Assembly: GCA_020216925.1 (NCBI GenBank)
Contig: JAIWOL010000153.1
Coordinates: forward strand, 1-10,000
Source: Thiobacillus sp.
GTDB lineage: Bacteria; Pseudomonadota; Gammaproteobacteria; Burkholderiales; Thiobacillaceae
Length of the DNA: 10,000 nt
Direction: 5' to 3'
Below the pieces are notes generated by a model. That model was not told where the DNA came from, searched no databases, and worked only from the letters and a program-made list of their open reading frames with translations. This document shows positions 1 to 5,780 of this stretch, piece after piece. The position numbers and the translations under genes were made by a program. Numbering within the stretch: position 1 is the first letter of the stretch; every line of letters begins with the position of its first letter.

Positions 1-212
1 CCGTCGCGCACGCGCTGGAGCGTGTCCGCCAGCGCGGCGAGGGCGCCGGCCTGCGCCAGCGGCCCCGCCCCCCAGTCGTCGCTTTCGATGATGAGCACCG
101 GCCGACGCAGCACGGGTTCGCGCCAGCGCGCCGCCAGCGGCCGGGCAAACGCCAGCAGCACCGTTGCCCACAGCGCAGGCACGATCAGGGGCAGCAGCGC
201 CAGCGCCGTCAT
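1..212 (-). CDS. Membrane-anchored polysaccharide deacetylase-like protein (N-terminus only, runs off the left edge)
   Basis: Only about 70 N-terminal residues are visible; the frame is open to base 1. The ATG at 212 overlaps the TGA of the sulfotransferase gene as ATGA, which strongly supports this start and co-transcription. Residues about 2-22 (MTALALLPLIVPALWATVLL) form a hydrophobic segment, so an uncleaved N-terminal membrane anchor or signal is likely. It is followed by an Arg-rich stretch and then, at about residues 39-50, the motif VLIIESDDWGAG. An Asp-Asp-Trp-Gly motif after a hydrophobic beta strand resembles the metal-binding first motif of NodB-type polysaccharide deacetylase-like proteins. 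If that is right, it would remove acetyl groups from a polysaccharide or its lipid-linked precursor. The catalytic core lies outside the window, so the family call is tentative; the coding call is firmer. Confidence 0.6.
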   Translation of the reverse strand, partial: MTALALLPLIVPALWATVLLAFARPLAARWREPVLRRPVLIIESDDWGAGPLAQAGALAALADTLQRVRD

Positions 213-1135
213 CGGTACCCCATCCGCGCCGCGACTTCGGCGACCCGCGGCAGCACGCGCTCGATCCGCGCGCGGTTGCGGCCGTCCTTCCATTTGTCGA
301 GACGGATCTCGGAAAAAGCGTTGTAGGGCACATCGAGCGCGTCGAGGCAGCGCGTCCGCGTGGCCGCGTCGAAACCAAGGCCGCAACCTTCGAACAGGCG
401 GCGGAAGGTCGTTTCGGGGTCGCGCAGGAAATCCTCGTAGAACACCTCCACCCACTGCGCCGGCGGAATCCCCGCGCGGGCGTCGAGAATCGCGCGGTTG
501 ATCGCCTCGTACTGAAAGGCAGCGACCTCTTCCACCGGGGCGTTCAGGTAATCGCGCCAGCCGTCGGCCAGAAAGAAGCACCACTCGGTGAGCGTGCCGT
601 TTTCCACCGCCACCTTTTCCGGCAAGGCGCGCGACCAGGTGGCGAACTCGCCGGGCTTCCTCCAGCCTTCGATCAGCGAGTTGAGATTGTCGCCCGGGCT
701 GCGTTTGACAAAGACGAACACGGCGTCGGGAAACAGCGCATTGAGATAGGGCACGCACAGTCCGTTCTGGTTGTTCTTGTCGACCCAGCGGTGTTTTCCG
801 GTCCAGGCGTAGAAATAGCGGCTCGCCGCATCGCGGTCGGCCGGGCGGGCGTCGGCGGCTTCGAGCGCGTGCGTATCCCAGTGCTTGTCCGCGGGCGGAT
901 GCAGCGCGCTCCACCAGTCGTGGGTTTCGCGTTGCAGGCTGCCGATCTCGTGCGATTCGGACAGGGTCTTGTATGCCAGCGTGGTGCCGGCGCGCGAACA
1001 CCCGACGACAATGATGGGCCGTTCGGCCGGCGTTCGACGGATCGCCCAGATCCGTCCGCGCGCTGCGCGCCGCGCGCGCCGCATGTGCCAGGCCAGCGTT
1101 TTTTTGGCTTTTTCGATAAATTCGTTCACATTCAT
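209..1135 (-). CDS. PAPS-dependent sulfotransferase family protein
   Basis: 308-residue protein. The 5'-phosphosulfate-binding loop is visible as VGCSRAGTTL (residues 44-53), followed by VDKNNQN around K120. The 3'-phosphate-binding motif KRSPGDNLNS lies at 144-153, with R145 and S153 as likely PAPS contacts. The C-terminal FYEDFLRDP element at 232-240 is also typical of the Sulfotransfer_3-like group, and the length fits. It would move sulfate from PAPS to a hydroxyl or amine; a sugar of the neighbouring EPS is the obvious but unproven acceptor. I chose ATG 1135 (MNVNEF) because in-frame starts further upstream, including ATG 1171 and one reaching 1288, run into a palindromic repeat and the divergent control region. 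No good Shine-Dalgarno sequence precedes any candidate, so 12 extra residues (MDSRLK..., start 1171) remain possible. The next gene overlaps its stop by ATGA. Confidence 0.87.
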   Translation of the reverse strand: MNVNEFIEKAKKTLAWHMRRARRAARGRIWAIRRTPAERPIIVVGCSRAGTTLAYKTLSESHEIGSLQRETHDWWSALHPPADKHWDTHALEAADARPADRDAASRYFYAWTGKHRWVDKNNQNGLCVPYLNALFPDAVFVFVKRSPGDNLNSLIEGWRKPGEFATWSRALPEKVAVENGTLTEWCFFLADGWRDYLNAPVEEVAAFQYEAINRAILDARAGIPPAQWVEVFYEDFLRDPETTFRRLFEGCGLGFDAATRTRCLDALDVPYNAFSEIRLDKWKDGRNRARIERVLPRVAEVAARMGYR

Positions 1136-1146
1136 GGGCGTACAGC

Positions 1147-1175
1147 CGTCATGTTTCAGGCGGCTATCCATGACG
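1147..1175. repeat. Palindromic REP-like element (CGTCATG ... CATGACG)
   Basis: Perfect 7-bp arms at 1147-1153 and 1169-1175 flank a 15-base loop. Read on the minus strand the element encodes MDSRLKHDG, a type of string that often appears at spurious N-terminal extensions when dispersed palindromic repeats are translated. This is why the sulfotransferase start was placed downstream of it. Only one copy is in the window, so its dispersed nature is inferred. Confidence 0.35.
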
Positions 1176-1218
1176 CCGCGCACGGCTTTGGAGAAAGAGT
1201 CGGCCCTGTCATACAGAA

Positions 1219-1235
1219 TTCGTGCCAGGCACGAA
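1219..1235. promoter_or_regulatory. Perfect 8-1-8 palindrome, candidate operator
   Basis: The sequence TTCGTGCC-A-GGCACGAA is a perfect inverted repeat with one central base. Its right end is 8 bases upstream of the TATAGT hexamer at 1243-1248, so it covers the expected -35 zone of the plus-strand promoter. That position and symmetry suit binding of a dimeric regulator. It could also fold as a hairpin in transcripts crossing it, but there is no T-run, so a terminator is unlikely. The regulator is not in the window. Confidence 0.45.
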
Positions 1236-1242
1236 GCTCGCT

Positions 1243-1248
1243 TATAGT
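1243..1248 (+). promoter_or_regulatory. Possible -10 hexamer for the asparagine-synthetase-like gene
   Basis: TATAGT matches five of six bases of the sigma-70 -10 consensus and lies 38 bases before the ATG at 1287. The -35 match is weak and overlaps the palindrome at 1219-1235. Confidence 0.3.
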
Positions 1249-1286
1249 CACGGGCATTATCCCGTAACACCACGACACGACACACC

Positions 1287-3107
1287 ATGGATGGAATTTT
1301 TGGCTGGCTGGGCGATCACGGCGCACATCAGGAACTCGTCCGGCACATGGCCGAGGCGGATGGCGCCTTCTCCCGGCCTCAGTTGCAGTCGCACAGCACG
1401 CCGCAATTCGGCGCTGCCGCCCAATCCCGTTTCGGCAAGGCCGAGGTATACGTGGACGGCCCGCTGGTCGTCGCAGTCATGGGACGGCCGCGTTTTACCG
1501 ACGCGACGCTCGCCGCTGCCGCCCGCGAGCGCGGGGTCGGCGCCGCCATCGCGCAGGGATGGACGCGATTCGGCGAGCAGCTCCCGCTGGCGCTCCAGGG
1601 CAATTTTGCCATCGTCGTGCTGGAGCCGGCCAGACGCCGCGCCTGTCTCGCGCTCGACCGCTCTGGCATGGAACGGCTGTGCTTCGCGCAGCATGGCGGC
1701 CAGCTGGTATTCGCCACCAGCGCGCGCAAGGTGGCCAGCCACCCGGATGTCGGACGCGCCATCGACCCGCAAGCGGTCTACGACTATCTGTATTTCCATA
1801 CCATTCCCGCGCCGCGCAGCCTGTACCGGGGGGTGCGCAAACTGTTGCCGGGACAGATGGCAATTTTCAGGGACGGGCAGCTCGATACACGTTTTTACTG
1901 GCAGGCCGACTACACGCCGGGCGATGGCGGTTTTGAGGCCCGGCGCGCGGAATTCCGCTCGATTCTCGATCAGGCGGTGCGCGATGCGGACGCCCCGGCA
2001 ACCGCCGCCTTCCTCTCCGGCGGCACCGACAGCTCGACCGTCGTCGGCGCGCTGACCGCCGCGCGCAACGGTCCGGTGGACACCTTCTCGATTGGCTTCG
2101 ACGTCGACGGTTTCGACGAGATGGAATACGCCCGCTGCGCCGCCGCGCGCTACGCCAGCCGCGCCCACGAGTACTACCTCAAGCCTGCCGACATCGTCGC
2201 CGCGATTCCCGTCATCGCCCGCGAATACGACGAACCCTTCGGCAACGATTCCGCCGTGCCCACCTACTTCTGCGCGAAAATCGCGCGCGAGGCCGGATTC
2301 GAACGCATGCTGGCCGGTGACGGCGGCGACGAGATCTTCGGCGGCAACGCGCGTTACGCCAGGCAGCGGCTGTTCGAGTTCTACCGGCACGTGCCCGCGC
2401 CGCTGCGCCGCGGCCTGATCGAACCGCTAGCCCGCCTGCCCGGCCTGTCGCGGCGCGCGCCGCTGAGCAAACTGCGCAGCTACGTCGATCAGGCAAACAC
2501 GGGCTTGCCGCTGCGGCTGGAAAGTTACAACTTTTTGCACCGCACGCCGCTCGATGCAATTTTCGAACGGGATTTCATCGATGCCGTCGATCCTTCGACG
2601 GCCGACGCCGCCCTGGTCGAGGTTTACGAACGCACCGCGTCGGACCATTACATCAACCGCATGATGCATCTCGACCTCAAGTTCACCCTGGCCGACAACG
2701 ACCTGCGCAAGGTCGGCACCATGACCGAGGCTGCCGGCGTCGAGGTGCGCTACCCGCTGCTCGACGACCGCATGGTGGCGTTCGCCAACCGCCTGCCGGT
2801 GGACTACAAGGTACGCGGACAGAAGCTGCGATGGTTTTTCAAGGAAGCGCTCACCGATCTGCTGCCCGAAAAGATCATTCACAAGACGAAACACGGCTTC
2901 GGGCTGCCCTTTGGCGTGTGGGCGACGCAGTACGCGCCGCTCGGTGAACTGGTCGGCGACAGCCTGTCGGATTTCAAGAAACGCGGCTGGATCCGGCCGG
3001 CCTACCTCGACCACATGCTGGCGATGCAGCGCGGCCCGCACGCCAGCTACTACGGCATCATGATCTGGGTGACGATGATGCTGGAGCGCTGGCTCGCCGA
3101 AGCCTGA
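1287..3107 (+). CDS. Asparagine-synthetase-family protein lacking the glutaminase Cys2
   Basis: 606 residues, the usual length for a two-domain AsnB-type amidotransferase. The C-terminal synthetase domain looks intact: the ATP PP-loop LSGGTDSS is at 243-250, GDGGDEIFGG at 344-353, EVRYPLLDD at 486-494 and KTKHGFG at 533-539. It should therefore adenylate a carboxylate and pass it to a nitrogen nucleophile. The N-terminal domain keeps its fold signature (LALQGNFAIVVLE at 101-113; DPQAVYDYLYF at 160-170), but the protein begins MDGIFGW where the family has MCGI. The catalytic Cys2 is thus Asp, and the glutamine-binding NGEIYN-type motif appears as MGRPRF around 65-70. Glutamine hydrolysis is therefore unlikely; it may use free ammonia or another amine, as Cys2-lacking beta-lactam synthetases do. 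It is the only plus-strand gene here. No clear Shine-Dalgarno precedes the ATG, which is nevertheless where homology begins. The substrate is unknown; the context suggests EPS modification. Confidence 0.9.
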   Translation: MDGIFGWLGDHGAHQELVRHMAEADGAFSRPQLQSHSTPQFGAAAQSRFGKAEVYVDGPLVVAVMGRPRFTDATLAAAARERGVGAAIAQGWTRFGEQLPLALQGNFAIVVLEPARRRACLALDRSGMERLCFAQHGGQLVFATSARKVASHPDVGRAIDPQAVYDYLYFHTIPAPRSLYRGVRKLLPGQMAIFRDGQLDTRFYWQADYTPGDGGFEARRAEFRSILDQAVRDADAPATAAFLSGGTDSSTVVGALTAARNGPVDTFSIGFDVDGFDEMEYARCAAARYASRAHEYYLKPADIVAAIPVIAREYDEPFGNDSAVPTYFCAKIAREAGFERMLAGDGGDEIFGGNARYARQRLFEFYRHVPAPLRRGLIEPLARLPGLSRRAPLSKLRSYVDQANTGLPLRLESYNFLHRTPLDAIFERDFIDAVDPSTADAALVEVYERTASDHYINRMMHLDLKFTLADNDLRKVGTMTEAAGVEVRYPLLDDRMVAFANRLPVDYKVRGQKLRWFFKEALTDLLPEKIIHKTKHGFGLPFGVWATQYAPLGELVGDSLSDFKKRGWIRPAYLDHMLAMQRGPHASYYGIMIWVTMMLERWLAEA

Positions 3108-3115
3108 GCGGCGCT

Positions 3116-4489
3116 TCAGCGCAAACGCTTCTTGTATGCCCAGTAGGCCTGCTTGGCTGTCCTGTGCAGCCAGCTCTCGTCCGAAACGTACCGGCGGAAA
3201 ATGCCCTCCGCGCGCTTCTCGAACGTCCATTTCAGGTAATCGAGCACGGCCCGGTCGCGGTATTGCCGGAAATAGGCATCGAGTTCGTCGCGCGATTTCG
3301 CCAGCCCGTTGTCGGCGTATTTCGCCACATAGGGCGTGAAGTCCGGATACAGGCGCGACGCGCCCCAGTCGCCGTGCAGCGTCGTTTTCATGAAGTTGGC
3401 GATCAGCATGTCGTCGAACACTTCGTAGCGGATCGCCGTCATCAGCGAATGCCGCGGCGCTTCGAAGGTCACGCCGCGGTTGTATTTCCGGTCGGATAGT
3501 TTGATGGTGTGATCGACGCCGCCGACGCGCAGGGTGACGTAATCCATGTGCGTCCCGAGATGCTCGATCGCCTGGAAGTAGCGCGTGGCGAGCCTGCGGT
3601 CGGCGTCGTCCAGCCTGTCGTCCCAGTCGTCGCCAAAGGCCGAGGCCGGCTGGATGACGACCGGCAATTCGCGCGGCCGGATTTCTTCCCAGCTATCGTC
3701 CATGCAGTCGTAGCGCACGTAGGCCGGCAGCATCTGGCATTTGTCCGAATCGAAGCCGTTGCGGTAATCGTCGAGCGAGGTGTGGTAGACATTGGCCCAG
3801 GCCGAGTCCTCGCGCTGGTAGGTGTGCATCGAGCTGAACGGAATGAAGAATTTCGCGCCGACGGTTTCGGTGCGATGCGCGTTGCGCTTGCCGATGGCCG
3901 GAGTGACCTCGCTGGGCGGGATGCGCTGCCCGTCCTCGTCGAAGAAATTGATCATGTCGGCGTCCCCGTAGCGGGACGACAAGCCCATCATGAACGACAC
4001 GGGGTAGCGTTTGACGATGCTGCGCACATGATTTTCCCAGCCGTGATCCGAAGCGTCGGTGCGGTTGAACACCAGCCGGCCGTTGATGTCGGCGAGCAGC
4101 ACGGCGTCCTGGTTGAGGTCGGAAATGCAGTACACCTGGATGCGCTCGGACAACCGGTACCAGCGCCGGTCCTGCATGACCTTGACGGTATGGCCCTGGC
4201 CGACGAGATCGTCGTGGATGCGCTTGCCGACGTGGTCCGGCAGCAGGATCGTTTTGCCCGTGAACTGCGGCAGCGATTCGGGGTTCAGATGATCCGGATG
4301 GCCGTGCGACAGCCACACGTATTCCGCGCCCCGGATGCCGGCAAGCTGCGGCGGCGGAATTTCGTGCGACTGTCCCCAGCTGCCGAAGTAAGCCTGCGGG
4401 GTAAACCAGGGGTCGGTGACAAGCACGGGCTTGCCGCCGTCGTAGAGCGTGAGAATGGCGTTGCCGATGGTCTCAAATCCGGTTTGCAT
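3116..4489 (-). CDS. Metallo-beta-lactamase-fold hydrolase with long C-terminal extension
   Basis: 457 residues. An N-terminal MBL domain, roughly residues 1-220, shows LVTDPWF at 23-29 and the metal-binding HxHxDH motif as HGHPDH at 62-67. A later Asp in NRTDAS (D145) and His in SSMHTY (H222) are candidate further ligands. The pattern is closest in feel to UlaG-like and CMP-N-acetylneuraminate-hydroxylase-type MBL proteins rather than true beta-lactamases. The remaining ~235 residues (YVRYDCMDDSW... to the basic KKRLR end) are a separate region I do not recognise. No signal peptide or membrane segment is seen, so it is probably cytoplasmic. ATG 4489 is chosen over 4552 because GGAG lies 5 bases upstream and the MBL strand starts immediately. 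The start overlaps the O-ligase gene by 17 bases, indicating coupling. Substrate unknown; hydrolysis of an activated sugar or amide is speculative. Confidence 0.85.
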   Translation of the reverse strand: MQTGFETIGNAILTLYDGGKPVLVTDPWFTPQAYFGSWGQSHEIPPPQLAGIRGAEYVWLSHGHPDHLNPESLPQFTGKTILLPDHVGKRIHDDLVGQGHTVKVMQDRRWYRLSERIQVYCISDLNQDAVLLADINGRLVFNRTDASDHGWENHVRSIVKRYPVSFMMGLSSRYGDADMINFFDEDGQRIPPSEVTPAIGKRNAHRTETVGAKFFIPFSSMHTYQREDSAWANVYHTSLDDYRNGFDSDKCQMLPAYVRYDCMDDSWEEIRPRELPVVIQPASAFGDDWDDRLDDADRRLATRYFQAIEHLGTHMDYVTLRVGGVDHTIKLSDRKYNRGVTFEAPRHSLMTAIRYEVFDDMLIANFMKTTLHGDWGASRLYPDFTPYVAKYADNGLAKSRDELDAYFRQYRDRAVLDYLKWTFEKRAEGIFRRYVSDESWLHRTAKQAYWAYKKRLR

Positions 4490-5777
4490 GGGGGCTCCAG
4501 TGTGGTTTTGCCTGGACGGCGCGCGCCGGAGTCTTGTTTGGCTCCAGCACACCCGTAAATCGTGCGGTCAGCAGCATCGTCGCCATGAGATGGTAAGGCA
4601 GATCCCAGTACGACAGGCCGAGGAAGGCGCCGCCCGAGGCGTATCCCACCATGCTCACCTGGATCATCGCGGCGAGATCGGCCGCCCATTTGCGTTCGGG
4701 GTCGTCCTTGCAGGCCCGGATCACCTGCCGCGCGCGCAGCCAGGTGAAGATGCCCAGCGACAGCCAGAGCCCGAAGCCGATGAAGCCCTGCTCGCCGATC
4801 TGTTCGAAGTAGATGCTGTGCACGTCATGCACGCGGAAAGGTTCCGGCGCGTACTGACGGAAAACCGGCGGCTGGAACATTTCGTAACCGCCCCCTGTAA
4901 TGCGCGACTTGGCCACGTTGAAAGCGGTGTGCCAGGCGTTGATCCGCCCCAGCGCCGAATTGTCTTCCTGATAGGTTTCGATGGTGTTCATGCGGTCGCG
5001 CCATTCCTGCGGCATGATCGACGCCACGAGCGCAACGCCGATGGCGCCATAGATCAGCATGGTGAAACGCTTGCGGCTTTTCAGGATGAGGAACAGCCCC
5101 ATCAGCGCCATGGCGACCAGCGCGCCGCGCGACTGGCTGCCGATGGCGGCCACCCCGGTGAGCACCATCGCCGCGGCCAGCCCCAGCCGCTCCCAGCCGC
5201 GAGTCGCCTGAAGATGCAGATAGCGGATCAGCGGCACCAGCATCACCAGCGCCAGCGCCATTTCGTTGTTGCCGCCGATGAAGGTGTCGGCCGGCCCCTG
5301 CACCCGGAACTGTCCGCCATGCATGATGGTGAAAATGCCGCCCTTGACGCCGTAATAGCCAAGCGACAGCACGATGACCCACACCATCCAGTTGAGTTGC
5401 TGTTTGTTCTGGATGAGCATGAGCACCAGAAATATCATCAGATGGATTTTCCAGACCTTGTTCCATTGCAGGGCGGCGAGTTCGGGGTAAAAAGCGAATT
5501 GGCTGGTGATGAACATCCAGACGATGAATATGACCAGCGTCACCGTCTCGCGCGTCCACAGCATTTTGTTCTTGTCGCGGGTCAACACGAAGGCGGCGAT
5601 GGTCACCAAGCCCACAATCATCGAGAACGGGAAGTCGTACGCCGCGCCCCAGGCCTGGCGGTGCGGGTTCATGTACGCCAGCCAGGTCCACAGCAAGATG
5701 CCCACCCACGGCCGCTTGAACACGAAGGGCAGCGCGAGGAAAACAATACCGAAAACAACCAGATCGCGTAACGCCAT
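4473..5777 (-). CDS. Probable O-glycosylation ligase / O-antigen ligase-like membrane protein, exosortase A-associated
   Basis: 434 residues and about 12-13 hydrophobic segments (for example 5-20, 24-36, 51-65, 78-92, 112-123, 128-142, 171-187, 197-212, 218-232, 239-254, 331-349, 368-388, 396-410). The largest hydrophilic loop, about 255-330, is probably periplasmic and contains NSALGRIN and HDVHSIYFEQIGEQG, typical of the Wzy_C/WaaL superfamily. GPADTFIGGNNE (161-172) and IGSQSRGAL (212-220) match the subgroup described as the exosortase A-associated probable O-glycosylation ligase (PEP_O_lig_1 type), as I recall it. Members are thought to transfer or polymerise lipid-linked glycan on the periplasmic face; whether this acts on EPS or protein is unproven. 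ATG 5777 follows the stop of the adenylate-forming gene by 3 bases, with a purine-rich AGGACAGGG upstream. The 3' end overlaps the MBL gene. Confidence 0.9.
   Translation of the reverse strand: MALRDLVVFGIVFLALPFVFKRPWVGILLWTWLAYMNPHRQAWGAAYDFPFSMIVGLVTIAAFVLTRDKNKMLWTRETVTLVIFIVWMFITSQFAFYPELAALQWNKVWKIHLMIFLVLMLIQNKQQLNWMVWVIVLSLGYYGVKGGIFTIMHGGQFRVQGPADTFIGGNNEMALALVMLVPLIRYLHLQATRGWERLGLAAAMVLTGVAAIGSQSRGALVAMALMGLFLILKSRKRFTMLIYGAIGVALVASIMPQEWRDRMNTIETYQEDNSALGRINAWHTAFNVAKSRITGGGYEMFQPPVFRQYAPEPFRVHDVHSIYFEQIGEQGFIGFGLWLSLGIFTWLRARQVIRACKDDPERKWAADLAAMIQVSMVGYASGGAFLGLSYWDLPYHLMATMLLTARFTGVLEPNKTPARAVQAKPHWSPHANRI
4495..4498 (-). promoter_or_regulatory. Ribosome binding site fixing the MBL-fold gene start
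   Basis: On the minus strand GGAG precedes the ATG at 4489 with a 5-base spacer (CCCCC). It lies inside the last codons of the upstream O-ligase gene and favours this start over the in-frame one at 4552. Confidence 0.6.
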
Positions 5778-5780
5778 GGA

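Larger units (their letters stand above)
1136..1286. promoter_or_regulatory. Divergent intergenic control region between sulfotransferase and asparagine-synthetase-like genes
   Basis: This 151-base stretch is the only sizeable non-coding DNA in the window. It lies between divergently transcribed genes and must drive at least the plus-strand gene and probably the minus-strand pair. It holds a REP-like palindrome near 1147-1175, a perfect 17-bp palindrome at 1219-1235, a TATAGT -10-like hexamer at 1243-1248 (five of six matches to TATAAT) and a small ACGGG-N6-CCCGT inverted repeat at 1250-1265. The -35 region for TATAGT is poor (TTCGTG at 1219-1224, spacing 18), which suggests an activator-dependent or otherwise weak promoter. 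No convincing -35/-10 pair was found for the minus strand. Confidence 0.5.

Noticed and set aside
1209..1228. Sigma-54-like TGGCAC on the minus strand near the 17-bp palindrome
   Set aside because: The -24-like TGGCAC is present, but the required GC of the -12 element is missing at the correct spacing. The TGGCAC is explained by the palindrome itself.
164..1267. 367-codon plus-strand open frame opposite the sulfotransferase
   Set aside because: It is antisense to a gene with clear PAPS motifs; its translation is low-complexity and Arg/Gly/Ala-rich with no recognisable domain, as expected from GC-rich codon bias on the opposite strand.
3099..3122. Possible bidirectional terminator at the convergent stop codons (GAAGC/GCTTC and GCGCT-TC-AGCGC)
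   Set aside because: The arms are only 5 bp, one loop is too short at 2 bases, and there is no T-run on either strand.
3509..4558. 349-codon plus-strand open frame opposite the MBL-fold gene
   Set aside because: It lies antisense to the HGHPDH-containing gene and has no recognisable features; an overlapping real gene is unlikely.
4449..5771. 440-codon plus-strand open frame opposite the O-ligase
   Set aside because: The translation is very rich in His, Gln, Asp and Arg, the usual mirror of a hydrophobic membrane protein. It has no domain and no ribosome binding site.
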